From positions 248,001-312,000 of the forward strand of contig CABIZO010000002.1 of the NCBI GenBank assembly GCA_902363255.1: a stretch of DNA of 64,000 bases. The letters are read 5' to 3'. Of this stretch, positions 32,854 through 41,930 are shown piece after piece (the stretch's first letter is position 1; each line of letters begins with the position of its first letter). This DNA is from Peptostreptococcaceae bacterium. Its GTDB lineage: Bacteria; Bacillota; Clostridia; Peptostreptococcales; Peptostreptococcaceae. The position numbers were made by a program, and so were the translations under genes. The notes under the pieces are model-generated. The model was not told where the DNA came from and did not search any database. It was given only the letters and a program-made list of their open reading frames with translations.

Positions 32854-32885
32854 AAATCCTTAAGCATTTGCTTAGGGATTTTTTT
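32854..32885 (+). terminator. Intrinsic terminator
   Basis: Twelve-bp stem with one mismatch and seven T. Confidence 0.85.
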
Positions 32886-32959
32886 ATTGAATAAAGTATA
32901 AAAAATTACACATAATGGCAATAATTCTAAATAAGAAATTTTAAGAGAAGGGATTTATT

Positions 32960-33361
32960 ATGTGTAAGATAACTGATTTTTATCAATATAAATACTGTAG
33001 AGGTAATTATTTCATAAACGTATTTATTAATAAAGAGTCAGCTCAAGGGATAAAGTCATTGCTAATAGAAAAATTAAAAGAAAAAAATTTAAGTAAAGAA
33101 TATAGATGTGTTTATACTATATTGAAGGATAAAATAAACAAAAATATGAAAGAAAGTGAATATGTAAAGCTAAGAATAAATAAATGTTATTTACAATATT
33201 TAAAGGATTTATATTATGACTTTTATGATAGAGAAGAAAGTGTATATGTTAAAGAAGTAATATGTCATTTACAATATTTTATAGAAGAAGATGGAGAAAG
33301 TATCATTAAATTTTATGATTTAATGGAGAATACAAAAATAAATGTCTTATTAAAAATGTAA
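32960..33361 (+). CDS. Hypothetical protein, 133 aa
   Basis: A small gene with a moderate RBS (GAAGGG, eight bases before ATG). The protein is basic and rich in Tyr and Lys (YYDFYDREESVYVKEVICHLQYFIEEDG) and mainly helical, without signal peptide. Two Cys near the N-terminus (MCKI, YKYCRGNY) are not in a clear metal motif. I do not recognise it. It is convergent with cotJC and shares a bidirectional terminator. Confidence 0.55.
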   Translation: MCKITDFYQYKYCRGNYFINVFINKESAQGIKSLLIEKLKEKNLSKEYRCVYTILKDKINKNMKESEYVKLRINKCYLQYLKDLYYDFYDREESVYVKEVICHLQYFIEEDGESIIKFYDLMENTKINVLLKM

Positions 33362-33382
33362 ATTTAGTTTAGATAAAATATT

Positions 33383-33417
33383 AAAGGTTGCATGTAAAAA
33401 TTACTTGCAACCATTTT
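33383..33417. terminator. Bidirectional terminator between the 133-aa gene and cotJC
   Basis: GGTTGCA (33386-33392) / TGCAACC (33406-33412) with T/A runs on both sides. Confidence 0.75.
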
Positions 33418-33434
33418 AAATATATATTTAAAAA

Positions 33435-34007
33435 TTAAAATACTTTTTTGCAATCAGTGTAATCGTATACATCCATCAAAGCTTCCCCAAATCTTTGATA
33501 ATGAACGATTTCTCTTTCAGCTAAAAATCTTAAAACACCTTTAATATCCACGTCATCAGTTAGATTGATAAGTTGATAATAAGTAGCTAATGCTTTTTGT
33601 TCAGCGGCCATATCTTCATGTAAACTAGTTACAGCATCACCAAATACATTAATATAAGCAGCTGTAAAAGGAACACCATTGGAATCAGTAGGTTGTAACC
33701 CATGTCCAAATTGAGCGTAATTTGGTCCAAGGCCACAAGCTTTCATCTCTTCTGGAGTTGCATCTTCAGTTAGCTGATATAACATAGCTGAAATTATTTC
33801 TACATGGGCCATCTCCTCAGTTCCTATATCTGTTAGCAGTCCCTTTGTCTTTCCTGTAGGCATAGTATATCTTTGTTGAAGATATCTAAGTGCTGCAGCT
33901 AACTCACCATTAGGTCCGCCAAGTTGAGTCATGATAAGTTTAGCCATCTTTAAATCTTTTTTGTATAAAGTAACTGGAAATTCCAGTGTTTTTTTATATA
34001 TCCACAT
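33435..34007 (-). CDS. cotJC: Spore coat protein CotJC (manganese catalase family)
   Basis: A 190-aa ferritin-like protein. Helices with Glu/His iron- or manganese-type ligands are visible: QLGGPNGELAAALRYLQQRY, IGTEEMAHVEIISAMLYQL, EDMAAEQKALATYYQLI and AEREIVHYQRFGEALMDVYDY. This is the CotJC/Mn-catalase pattern; in C. difficile the homologue (CotCB/CotJC type) decomposes peroxide on the spore surface. AGGGGG precedes the ATG. Last gene of cotJABC. Confidence 0.94.
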   Translation of the reverse strand: MWIYKKTLEFPVTLYKKDLKMAKLIMTQLGGPNGELAAALRYLQQRYTMPTGKTKGLLTDIGTEEMAHVEIISAMLYQLTEDATPEEMKACGLGPNYAQFGHGLQPTDSNGVPFTAAYINVFGDAVTSLHEDMAAEQKALATYYQLINLTDDVDIKGVLRFLAEREIVHYQRFGEALMDVYDYTDCKKVF

Positions 34008-34038
34008 ATTATTGTATCCCCCTATATTTTATATTTAA

Positions 34039-34305
34039 TTAACAATAAAATTCTTTTTGCCATGGCCAAGGCTCATCGACCCAATCGAATGGACAAGAAG
34101 TATTACTATGACCGAAATTTAATAAAGGTCCATATTTTTTTTCGTAAGATCTTATAGCCTCTCTATATTGTTGACCTAGTGAGTTATATAGACAAACTGC
34201 ATTTTTATCTTCAGGATGATTATCAAGATATAAATTTAAATCTACACATGCAAAGCCAAGTTCGTGTATCTTTTTTAGTTGTTCAGCTCTACTCATACTT
34301 GTCAT
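34039..34305 (-). CDS. cotJB: Spore coat protein CotJB
   Basis: An 88-aa small acidic protein matching CotJB: AEQLKKIHELGFACVDLNLYLDNHPEDKNAV, followed by YREAIRSYEKKYGPL and the C-terminal WPWQKEF motif. It is required with CotJA and CotJC for coat assembly in Bacillus. Its ATG overlaps the cotJA stop (TAATG), so translation is coupled. Confidence 0.93.
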   Translation of the reverse strand: MTSMSRAEQLKKIHELGFACVDLNLYLDNHPEDKNAVCLYNSLGQQYREAIRSYEKKYGPLLNFGHSNTSCPFDWVDEPWPWQKEFYC

Positions 34306-34511
34306 TATCTCTTACCTCCTCTTTTTTTAGGTGATGAATATAATGCTGGGTTATACATTTCAGAATCAAATAGATTTAATTCTGGAAAAATTGTACCATA
34401 TTTTAAAGTACATTCAAGATTGTATATTTTTGTAAGAACTTGATTATTTACATATGGTCTAGCTAAAGAGCAACCACAGTTTTGTTCAACTCCTCTAGTT
34501 GTATTTTCCAT
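34305..34511 (-). CDS. cotJA: Spore coat-associated protein CotJA
   Basis: A 68-aa protein with the CotJA pattern: LARPYVNNQVLTKIYNLECTLKYGTIFPELNLFDSEMYNP. AAGGAGG lies before the ATG. It heads the cotJABC operon, which in Bacillus is transcribed by the mother-cell sigma-E. I could not find a convincing sigma-E or sigma-K promoter in the 150 bases upstream. Confidence 0.92.
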   Translation of the reverse strand: MENTTRGVEQNCGCSLARPYVNNQVLTKIYNLECTLKYGTIFPELNLFDSEMYNPALYSSPKKRGGKR

Positions 34512-34664
34512 ATTGTCAAAACCTCCTTGTTGAATTAGATATTTCTATCTTAATTCTATACTATTCCAAATATTCGAAATCGTGAGTACTTGCTTGTATA
34601 AAACCTATGAAATATGATAAAATTAATTTTATGCATAGATATGTAGAGAATATGAGGTGAAAAA

Positions 34665-35537
34665 ATGAGTGAATTAGCAGGAAATGGCTGTCAAATAATT
34701 GTACCTTTTGATGAGCGTAAACCTTTAAAAGAAATTGAAAAAAGTATATTAAAAAAATACAGAAAATACACTTGGTCTAAATTTATAAAAGCAATAAAAG
34801 ATTATAAATTAGTTGAAGAAGGGGATAAAATTGCTGTAGCCATATCTGGTGGAAAAGACAGTTTACTTATGGCGAAAATGTTCCAAGAATTAAAAAGACA
34901 TGGACAAGTAAACTTTGAGTTAGAATTTATAGCAATGGACCCAGGATATCACAAAGATATAAGACAATTATTAATAGATAACTGTGAGTATTTAGAAATA
35001 CCTATAAAACTATTTGATGCAAATATATTTGAAGTTGCAGATGAAATAGCAAGTGATTATCCTTGTTATATGTGTGCAAGAATGAGAAGAGGAGCATTAT
35101 ATAATAAAGCTGAAGAATTAGGATGTAATAAGTTAGCGCTAGGCCATCATTTTGATGATGTTATAGAAACAACTATGCTTAACTTACTTTGTGCAGGAAA
35201 CTTTAAAACAATGCTTCCTAAGCTTAATTCTACAAATTTTGATGGAATACAAATAATAAGACCTCTTTATTATATAAGAGAAGAAAGTATAATTAAATTC
35301 ATACAAAATAGTGGTATATGGCCTCTAAACTGTGCATGTATGGTTGCGGCTAAGAAAACAGGAAATAAAAGATATGAAATAAAGGATTTAATTAAATCTT
35401 TAGGAGATAACTTCCAAGAGGTTGAAAAATCAATATTTAGAGCTGCTCAAAATGTATATTTAGATTCAGTATTGGGTTGGGAACAAGATGGAGAAAGACA
35501 TTCTTTCTTAGATAAATTTGAAAATATAGAAGAATAA
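34665..35537 (+). CDS. TtcA-like tRNA thiolation (PP-loop) enzyme
   Basis: The 290-aa protein has the PP-loop ATPase motif AVAISGGKDSLLMAK (about residues 60-74), a CYMCARMRRGALYNKAEELG segment with a CxxC pair, GHHFDDVIETTMLN, and a late NCACM cysteine pair. This is the TtcA family, which uses a [4Fe-4S] cluster to 2-thiolate cytidine 32 in tRNA. Clostridial relatives can be divergent, so the exact base is inferred. GAGGTG lies before the ATG; it is a single-gene unit divergent from cotJABC. Confidence 0.85.
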   Translation: MSELAGNGCQIIVPFDERKPLKEIEKSILKKYRKYTWSKFIKAIKDYKLVEEGDKIAVAISGGKDSLLMAKMFQELKRHGQVNFELEFIAMDPGYHKDIRQLLIDNCEYLEIPIKLFDANIFEVADEIASDYPCYMCARMRRGALYNKAEELGCNKLALGHHFDDVIETTMLNLLCAGNFKTMLPKLNSTNFDGIQIIRPLYYIREESIIKFIQNSGIWPLNCACMVAAKKTGNKRYEIKDLIKSLGDNFQEVEKSIFRAAQNVYLDSVLGWEQDGERHSFLDKFENIEE

Positions 35538-35550
35538 AATAATAAATTAG

Positions 35551-35579
35551 CCGTTGAAATATATATTCAACGGTTTTTC
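35551..35579 (+). terminator. Intrinsic terminator
   Basis: CCGTTGAA / TTCAACGG stem with five T. Confidence 0.85.
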
Positions 35580-35633
35580 TTTATGCTAATTATGATAAAA
35601 TATAATTATAGCAATAAAGAGAGGGGAATTATT

Positions 35634-36644
35634 TTGAAAAAGATTTATATGGATTTTGAAATGAATATGCCGAGCTCCAAAAGTAAGAGGGAAGGTTTTA
35701 AAGCAGAAATTATAGCTATAGGTGCTATTAAATATGATACTAGAAGTGGGGAAATAGAAAATTTTAAATCTTTAATCAAGCCAATAACTAATCAAGAAGT
35801 TTTTCCACATATTGAAGAACTTACACATATAACTACGAAAGATTTAGAAACTGCTCCCACATATGAAAATGTCATGAGAGATTTTAAAACATGGCTTGGT
35901 TTATATACGGATATTGAAGGAATATATACTTTTGGAAATTTAGATTTGACATGTTTTAATTATACAGATAGATTAAGTTCTCAAAAAAATAATCATCCTA
36001 GGTTTTTAAATAATATAAGAGACTTATTTGTAGATATTAAAGATAAATATATAAGTTGTGGAATAAAATGTATGAATTATGTATCATTAAAAAATCTTTT
36101 AGAATATGCAAATGTGGAGTTTTGTGGTGATGCTCATGATCCATTATATGATGCATATAACCTATACATATTGGATAAGGTATTGGAAGAAAACTCAAAA
36201 ATAAGAGATTTACTAATAATACATGACTTTTTAAAACCGCCTTTTACTGAGTTAAATGAAGATTTAAAAAATAGATTTGAAGAATATAGACAGTATTTAT
36301 ATAAACAGAGTGGGGAGTTTGATATTTACTGTATATCATTAGAGGTAATTAAAACTATAAAAATATATTTAACTTCTATAAAAGAGGTAAATGTTCATGA
36401 TATAGATATAATTCGTGATATAAGTAAAAAGTTAGAATCTCTAGACAAATTAAAAGAAATAAAAGAAGGGTATTTTTATGTTTTAGATAATTTATATTTA
36501 GATATGAAAGAACTATTAGATGATGCACTATTATATAAATTAAATCAAGAAGAATATGAAGAGGAAATAGATAATATAATAGATTTGTTTAATGAAGATC
36601 TAGAATTAGAAAATATAACTGAAGTAGCAACTGATATAACGTAA
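35634..36644 (+). CDS. DnaQ/RNase T-type 3'-5' exonuclease
   Basis: The start is TTG 35634 behind GAGGGG. The 336-aa protein begins with a DEDDh exonuclease domain: YMDFEMNMP (first Asp/Glu pair), EELTHITTKDLETAP, TFGNLDLTCFN, and HDPLYDAYNLYIL supplying His and the last Asp. It resembles KapD/ERI1-type nucleases. The second half is helical and acidic with no recognised domain. It may trim RNA or DNA 3' ends. It is the second of three DnaQ-like genes in the window. Confidence 0.82.
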   Translation: MKKIYMDFEMNMPSSKSKREGFKAEIIAIGAIKYDTRSGEIENFKSLIKPITNQEVFPHIEELTHITTKDLETAPTYENVMRDFKTWLGLYTDIEGIYTFGNLDLTCFNYTDRLSSQKNNHPRFLNNIRDLFVDIKDKYISCGIKCMNYVSLKNLLEYANVEFCGDAHDPLYDAYNLYILDKVLEENSKIRDLLIIHDFLKPPFTELNEDLKNRFEEYRQYLYKQSGEFDIYCISLEVIKTIKIYLTSIKEVNVHDIDIIRDISKKLESLDKLKEIKEGYFYVLDNLYLDMKELLDDALLYKLNQEEYEEEIDNIIDLFNEDLELENITEVATDIT

Positions 36645-36672
36645 AATGATTTCAAAAGAAATCATTTTTTTT
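36643..36672 (+). terminator. Intrinsic terminator overlapping the stop codon
   Basis: AAAATGATTT / AAATCATTTT with an eight-T tail; the stem starts inside the TAA. Confidence 0.8.
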
Positions 36673-36736
36673 GTTTTAAATCATAAATATTATAAATATA
36701 AATAAGAAAGAGGATTATGTAAGAGGAGGAGGTTGT

Positions 36737-37435
36737 ATGTTTATAACTACAGTTATACAAATGTCTACTCTACTAAAGATAATATTTTTTATAGTTCTTG
36801 CAGTAGTAATTATAAGATACATAAAAAACATGAAAAAATCAGTTGTAGGTGGTAAAAAAACTATTAATTATTTGCTGAAAAGAAACACAAAATCATTTTT
36901 TAAGAATAGATATAATATGTTTAATATGCCTAATAAGAAAGAAGATGCTAAGGTATATAACATAAATTGCGATGAGGACGTAATAAGATATGCAAACGGA
37001 GATATTTATAAGGGGCAGATAAAAAATGGTATAAGGGAAGGTCTTGGAACTTGCTATTTTTCCAATAAAGATGTGTATGAAGGAATGTGGAAGAATGATA
37101 AGATGGAATGTGTTGGCAAGTATGTATTTGCAGATAAATCTTTTTATAGTGGGGATTTTAAAAATGGATGCAAAGAAGGAATTGGGGTATTTACTTGCGA
37201 CGATTATAAGTATATTGGACAATATTATGCTGATAGAAAAGGAAGAGTAGGAACGTTTCATTTACCAGAGAATGCATATTTAAAGGTTATTATTGAAAAT
37301 GGAACAATTATAGAAGGCACATATATAAGAGAAGGGCACAAAGAAGAGTATATTTATAATGTTGATTTAAGTAATGAAAGAGAAGTGATTAAAAACATTA
37401 GATCTTATTTTGTAAGAGATGTTTCTAATATATAA
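36737..37435 (+). CDS. Membrane-anchored MORN-repeat protein
   Basis: The 232-aa product has an N-terminal hydrophobic helix (about residues 6-28), then a basic linker and three to four MORN repeats (about 85-160): YANGDIYKGQIKNGIREGLG, VYEGMWKNDKMECVG and FYSGDFKNGCKEGIG. MORN repeats bind lipids or proteins at membranes. AGGAGGAGG precedes the ATG. It ends 24 bases before an intracellular subtilisin gene, so the two are probably co-expressed and may act together. Confidence 0.85.
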   Translation: MFITTVIQMSTLLKIIFFIVLAVVIIRYIKNMKKSVVGGKKTINYLLKRNTKSFFKNRYNMFNMPNKKEDAKVYNINCDEDVIRYANGDIYKGQIKNGIREGLGTCYFSNKDVYEGMWKNDKMECVGKYVFADKSFYSGDFKNGCKEGIGVFTCDDYKYIGQYYADRKGRVGTFHLPENAYLKVIIENGTIIEGTYIREGHKEEYIYNVDLSNEREVIKNIRSYFVRDVSNI

Positions 37436-37459
37436 TTTGATAATATTGGAGTGAATATC

Positions 37460-38389
37460 ATGAAAAAACAAAGTGAAGATTTTACAGTAAAACTTCTTCC
37501 CTTTACTATGAATCGTAGTGTGAAAAATTCTGGAAAAACTCCATATGGTGTAACTATGATTCAAGCAAAAAATCTGTGGAGTGAATCCAATAGAGGAGAG
37601 GGAATAAATATTGCAGTGATAGATTCTGGTTGTGATATAGAACACGAAAGTCTAAAAGATAATATAGTATTTGTTAAAAATTTTACAGATGAAGATAAGA
37701 AAAATCCTAATATTGTAATTGATAGAGTTGGTCATGGTACCCATGTGGCAGGAATTATAGCAGCTAATGGTAATAATAATACAATAGTTGGAGTGGCTCC
37801 ATGGGCTAATTTATATGTGTTAAAAGCTATTGATAGAAGTGGCAGTGGTAAAGTAAGTTGGGTGATTAATGCAATTAACTATGCTGTTGAAAAAAAAGTT
37901 GATATTATATCAATGTCGTTAGGAATGCCAAATGATGATCCTAAGTTGGAAAAAGCGATTAAAAATGCCGTTAATAACAATATTTTAGTCGTCTGTGCAG
38001 CGGGAAATGAAGGGGATGGAAATGCCGACGTTTTTGAATATTCATATCCAGCATCTTATGTAGATGTAATATCTGTTGGTGCAGTCGATAAAAAAGGAGT
38101 ACCAGCTAGCTTTTCAAATTCCAATTTAGTTGTGGATTTGGTAGCTCCAGGAGTTGATATTATATCTACCTATCCTAATAATCAATTTGCAAGTTTAAGC
38201 GGAACTAGTATGGCAGCTCCTCATGTAACTGGAAGTTTAGCACTACTTAAAAATTGGTCACGAGAAGAATTCCAAAGGGATCTGACTCAAGAAGAGATTT
38301 ATGCCCAACTTATAAAATATACAAAAAATCTAGGATATCCAAGAACTGTACAAGGAAATGGATTAGTTTATTTAAAAGATAAGAAATAA
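37460..38389 (+). CDS. Intracellular subtilisin-like serine protease (S8)
   Basis: ATG 37460 follows TTGGAG; a GTG at 37451 overlaps that RBS. The 309-aa protein has no signal peptide. An N-terminal LLPFTMN segment resembles the inhibitory LIPY motif of Bacillus intracellular subtilisins. The catalytic triad is visible: AVIDSGCD (Asp), VGHGTHVAGIIAAN (His) and SGTSMAAPHVTG (Ser), with AAGNEGDG as oxyanion Asn. It likely degrades cytoplasmic proteins, perhaps at the start of sporulation, and is kept as a pro-enzyme by the N-terminal extension. Confidence 0.9.
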   Translation: MKKQSEDFTVKLLPFTMNRSVKNSGKTPYGVTMIQAKNLWSESNRGEGINIAVIDSGCDIEHESLKDNIVFVKNFTDEDKKNPNIVIDRVGHGTHVAGIIAANGNNNTIVGVAPWANLYVLKAIDRSGSGKVSWVINAINYAVEKKVDIISMSLGMPNDDPKLEKAIKNAVNNNILVVCAAGNEGDGNADVFEYSYPASYVDVISVGAVDKKGVPASFSNSNLVVDLVAPGVDIISTYPNNQFASLSGTSMAAPHVTGSLALLKNWSREEFQRDLTQEEIYAQLIKYTKNLGYPRTVQGNGLVYLKDKK

Positions 38390-38401
38390 ATTACTTTTTT
38401 T

Positions 38402-38443
38402 AGCTTGAAACTTAATTTTAATAAGTTTCAAGCTCTTTTTTTT
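38402..38443 (+). terminator. Intrinsic terminator
   Basis: Thirteen-bp stem (38402-38414 / 38422-38434) with an eight-T tail. Confidence 0.92.
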
Positions 38444-38494
38444 GGAAAAAATATAAAATTTTATTTTTTATCTTAAAATTTAACAAAAAAATGG

Positions 38495-38526
38495 TATAAT
38501 AAATAAGAAAGTAACAAAATTGTAAC
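38495..38526 (+). promoter_or_regulatory. ftsEX promoter (extended -10) with WalR-like box
   Basis: TGG-TATAAT (-10 at 38495-38500), then AGTAAC-AAAAT-TGTAAC at 38510-38526, 11 of 12 matches to TGTWAH-N5-TGTWAH. It lies 40 bases before the ftsE ATG. In pneumococcus the FtsEX partner PcsB is under VicR/WalR control, which fits. Confidence 0.6.
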
Positions 38527-38565
38527 TAATTAGACAATGAAAACTAGAATATATGGAGTGAGAAA

Positions 38566-39237
38566 ATGATTAAATTTACAAAAGTAGAGAAAGAGTATTC
38601 TGACGGTAATAAATGCCTGAAAGATATAAATCTTAAAATAGATAAAGGGGAATTTGTTTTTCTAGTAGGACATTCAGGGGCAGGGAAATCAAGTCTTCTT
38701 AAACTTATAACTAGAGAAGAAAAGGTTACTGATGGAAGGATTGTAGTTAATGAAGAGAATATAACTAATATAAAAAATAGATCTTTACATAAGTATAGAA
38801 GAAATATAGGAATAGTTTTTCAAGACTACAGACTGATTAAAGAAAAAACAGTTTATGAAAATGTGGAGCTAGCTCTTAGGGTAGTAGGAGAAAATCCAAA
38901 GAATATAAAGAAAAAAGTTATGGAAGCTTTAGAAAGAGTAGGTATAGCTCATAAATACAAGAAATATCCAGAAGAATTATCAGGTGGAGAATGTCAAAGA
39001 GTTGGAATAGCAAGAGCATTAGTAAATAATCCTTCAATTATAATAGCCGATGAGTGTACAGGAAATCTTGATATGGATAATTCAATATCAATAATGAAAC
39101 TTTTAGATGAAATTAATAAAAAAGGCATTACAGTATTAATGGCTACTCACAACTTAGAGTTAGTGAGAGAATTCCCTAGAAGAATTGTCAAAATTGAAGG
39201 TGGAAAAATAGTTTATGACACAAAGAGGTGCGAGTAA
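38566..39237 (+). CDS. ftsE: Cell-division ABC ATPase FtsE
   Basis: A 223-aa ATPase with Walker A GHSGAGKSS (residues 35-43), Q-loop VFQDYRL, signature LSGGECQRVGIARAL (138-152) and Walker B IIIADECTGNLD (158-169), where Cys replaces the common Pro after DE. The tail EFPRRIVKIEGGKIVYD is FtsE-like. With FtsX it couples ATP hydrolysis to activation of a peptidoglycan hydrolase at the septum. The next two genes supply FtsX and the hydrolase. Confidence 0.95.
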   Translation: MIKFTKVEKEYSDGNKCLKDINLKIDKGEFVFLVGHSGAGKSSLLKLITREEKVTDGRIVVNEENITNIKNRSLHKYRRNIGIVFQDYRLIKEKTVYENVELALRVVGENPKNIKKKVMEALERVGIAHKYKKYPEELSGGECQRVGIARALVNNPSIIIADECTGNLDMDNSISIMKLLDEINKKGITVLMATHNLELVREFPRRIVKIEGGKIVYDTKRCE

Positions 39238-40133
39238 TGAAGATAATATCAAAGATAACATATAGTTTAAAACAAGGATTAAAAGGCGTGTTTAGTAATA
39301 AAACTATGAGTTTTATATCTGTTGTTTCAGTAACGTCTGTATTAGCAATACTTGGTATAGTATTGTGTATAGTACTAAATATTAATTCATTTATGGGAAA
39401 AACACAAGATGAAGTAAATGAAATTAGAGTAGCTTTAGATTCAAAGTTAAGTGAAGATGATACTCTAAATATAAAAGAAGAGTTGTCCAAGATAAATGGA
39501 GTTGTAAGTGTTAAATATCAAACAAAAGATGAAGCTTTTGATAGCATGAAAGAAAGTTTTGGTGATGATAAATCATTATTAGAAGGAGTGAAAAATCCTT
39601 TAGATGATTATTATATAGTGACTATTGCTGATTCACAGAAAATAAAAACTTTAGCAAAAAACATGGAAAAAATAGAAGGTGTTGTAGAAGTTCAATACTA
39701 CGAAGAGATTATGGAAAACTTTTTAAAGGCTTCTAATACGGTAAAACAATTTGGAAGCGTTGTAATAGGATTCTTATTAATAATTTGTTTAGTATTAATA
39801 TCAAACACAATAAAAGCTAGAGTATATAGTAAAAAAGAAGAAATACAGGTTATAAAATATATAGGTGGGAGCAACAGATTTGTAATAGCTCCATTTATAG
39901 TAGAAGGATGTATAATAGGTTTATTTGGCTCAATGATATCTTTAGGAATCTGTATAGGAATGTATCAATATGTACTTGAAAATGTACAAATTTCTCTAAA
40001 TTCAATTATAGGAGATATGATGTTACCTCTTTCAAGTGTATCTTACTTACTAATTCTAGTATTATTTGTTACAGGAATAATAGTAGGAATACTAGGAAGT
40101 GGATTATCTGTAAAGAAATATTTAAAAGTTTAA
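39237..40133 (+). CDS. ftsX: Cell-division membrane protein FtsX
   Basis: The ATG at 39237 overlaps the ftsE stop; a GTG at 39228 would start inside the RBS. The 298-aa product has four membrane helices (about 25-48, 175-195, 220-245, 265-290) and one large extracellular loop with coil/beta content (DEVNEIRVALDSKLSEDD). That loop activates the downstream amidase or endopeptidase. The order ftsE-ftsX-M23 hydrolase is a known Firmicutes arrangement. Confidence 0.95.
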   Translation: MKIISKITYSLKQGLKGVFSNKTMSFISVVSVTSVLAILGIVLCIVLNINSFMGKTQDEVNEIRVALDSKLSEDDTLNIKEELSKINGVVSVKYQTKDEAFDSMKESFGDDKSLLEGVKNPLDDYYIVTIADSQKIKTLAKNMEKIEGVVEVQYYEEIMENFLKASNTVKQFGSVVIGFLLIICLVLISNTIKARVYSKKEEIQVIKYIGGSNRFVIAPFIVEGCIIGLFGSMISLGICIGMYQYVLENVQISLNSIIGDMMLPLSSVSYLLILVLFVTGIIVGILGSGLSVKKYLKV

Positions 40134-40154
40134 AAAATAAGTTTGGGGGAAAAT

Positions 40155-41273
40155 ATGAAGAAAATAATTTCAGTGGCTTTAATATGCTCAATGTTATTTT
40201 CAGCTGGTAATGCAATATACGTTAATGCTGAGAGTACAGAAAGTAAATTAAAAGCTAATCAAGAAGAACAAGAAGAACTAGATAAAAAAATAAATAATTT
40301 AAATGAAAAAATAGCAAAAGTTGAAGAAAAAATTAACAGCGCAAATGAAAGAATAGAAAAAATAAACTTTGAATCTAAAAAAATAAAATCAGAAATTAAG
40401 CAGTTAAAAGAAGATATATCTTCAAATGAGGAGAGTTTAGGTCAAAGATTAAAAGTCATAAATAACAACTATACTCTTGGATATTTAAAGGTTATACTAA
40501 GTAGTAATTCTATTTCTGATTTCTTAAACAACATCTACATAGTTCAAGAGGTTATAGCACAAGATAAGCAAATGTTAGAAGATTTAGAATCTGACAAAAA
40601 AGAAATAGAAGAGAAAAAAGCAACGCTAGACAAAAATAAAGAAGAAGAAAAAGTAATAAAAGACGAGCTAGTAAAAGACAAAGAAAGTTTAGAGGAAGAT
40701 GAGGCAGAACTAAAAGAGTTAAAAAATGAGTTAATTAAAGAAGAAGAAGAGTTAGAAGAAAAACTACAAAAAATAGCAGCAGAAGAAGCAGCTAAAGAAG
40801 CAGCGAAAAAAGCTGCAGAAGAGGCTGCAAGAAATGATGAGGCTTCTAATAATTCATCTACTTCTAATAATTCAACGGCTGTAATATCAAATGGATCATG
40901 GCCAGTACCTGGATATAGCAGAATATCTTCTCCTTTTGGATATAGAATACATCCTGTATTAGGTGTTAAAAAATTACATACAGGAATAGATATACCAGCA
41001 CCTACTGGAACTCCTGCTGTGGCTGTTGCTAGTGGAACAGTAATCTACTCAGGTGTTCAAGGTAGTTATGGAAATACAGTAATGATAAGACATGATAATG
41101 GATTGGTATCACTTTATGCTCATAATAGCTCTTTAGTAGTAAAGGTAGGAGATAGAGTTAAAAAAGGACAAGTTGTAACTAAAATCGGATCAACAGGAAG
41201 ATCAACAGGACCACATCTACACTTTGAAATTAGAGTAAATGGAACTCCTCAAAACCCATTAAATTACTTATAA
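40155..41273 (+). CDS. Secreted M23 peptidase with coiled coil (FtsEX-dependent hydrolase)
   Basis: ATG 40155 follows TTGGGGG. The 372-aa protein has a signal peptide (ending near VNAES, residue 26), a long coiled coil of Glu/Lys heptads (about 28-235), a Ser/Asn linker and a LytM domain (about 265-372). Zinc ligands are SPFGYRIHPVLG with HTGIDIP and the HLHFEI motif. EnvC, CwlO and PcsB show the same coiled-coil-plus-hydrolase layout and are switched on by FtsEX. It is 21 bases after ftsX, so it is very likely the hydrolase controlled by that complex. Confidence 0.92.
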   Translation: MKKIISVALICSMLFSAGNAIYVNAESTESKLKANQEEQEELDKKINNLNEKIAKVEEKINSANERIEKINFESKKIKSEIKQLKEDISSNEESLGQRLKVINNNYTLGYLKVILSSNSISDFLNNIYIVQEVIAQDKQMLEDLESDKKEIEEKKATLDKNKEEEKVIKDELVKDKESLEEDEAELKELKNELIKEEEELEEKLQKIAAEEAAKEAAKKAAEEAARNDEASNNSSTSNNSTAVISNGSWPVPGYSRISSPFGYRIHPVLGVKKLHTGIDIPAPTGTPAVAVASGTVIYSGVQGSYGNTVMIRHDNGLVSLYAHNSSLVVKVGDRVKKGQVVTKIGSTGRSTGPHLHFEIRVNGTPQNPLNYL

Positions 41274-41298
41274 TCTTTTTAAAGAAGGAGTAATATTT

Positions 41299-41820
41299 AT
41301 GCAAGAATATGTGGTAGTAGATTTAGAAACTACAGGATTAGACCCATATAATGGTTGTGAGATAATAGAAATAGGAATAACAGAAATAAAAGATAATAAA
41401 ATAGTGAGAAACTACTCAAGGTTAATAAAACCAAATAAAACTATACCTCCTTTTATAACAGAAATAACTGGTATAACAAATGAAATGGTAGAAAATGAAG
41501 AAGGTATAGAAACTGTTTTACCTAGATTTAGAAAATTTTTAAGTAATAGAGTTATGATAGCTCATAATGCTAAATTTGATTTGAAATTTTTAAACTACTA
41601 TTTGGAAAAATACAATTTAGAGTTGATTGAAAATCATTTATGCACTATGGAAATGCTTAAAAAATGTAAATCTTATAAAGGGAAAAATAAAAAACTGGAG
41701 ACTGCATGTAATTATTACAATATTATTAATGAAAATGCTCACAGGGCTGATAGTGATACAAAAGCTACAGCAGAGTTATTTTTAATAATAAAGGATGAAG
41801 TTTTTCCAGGTCTTATATAA
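41299..41820 (+). CDS. PolC-type 3'-5' exonuclease domain protein
   Basis: A single DEDDh exonuclease domain of 173 aa: VVVDLETTGLDPYNGCEIIEIG, ITNEMVENEEG, MIAHNAKFDLKFLNYYL and NAHRADSDTKATAELFL carry the acidic and His residues. It matches the epsilon/PolC proofreading exonuclease. Domain-only proteins of this kind can act in repair or RNA decay. It directly follows the M23 gene with AAGGAG and ends at a terminator, so it may be part of the ftsEX transcript. Confidence 0.87.
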   Translation: MQEYVVVDLETTGLDPYNGCEIIEIGITEIKDNKIVRNYSRLIKPNKTIPPFITEITGITNEMVENEEGIETVLPRFRKFLSNRVMIAHNAKFDLKFLNYYLEKYNLELIENHLCTMEMLKKCKSYKGKNKKLETACNYYNIINENAHRADSDTKATAELFLIIKDEVFPGLI

Positions 41821-41826
41821 TTGATA

Positions 41827-41857
41827 AAAAGAGCTATATTTATATAGCTCTTTTTTA
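41827..41857 (+). terminator. Intrinsic terminator
   Basis: Twelve-bp stem AAAAGAGCTATA / TATAGCTCTTTT with T tail. Confidence 0.9.
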
Positions 41858-41930
41858 GTATGTAATTTTTGTGTTCAATAAATATATAGATTCATATTAT
41901 ATATTAGTAGGAATAATAGGGGGAATAAAT

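Noticed and set aside
34512..34664. Sigma-E or sigma-K promoter for cotJABC
   Set aside because: Segments such as TCATATT and TATACAA occur but their spacing does not fit the consensus.
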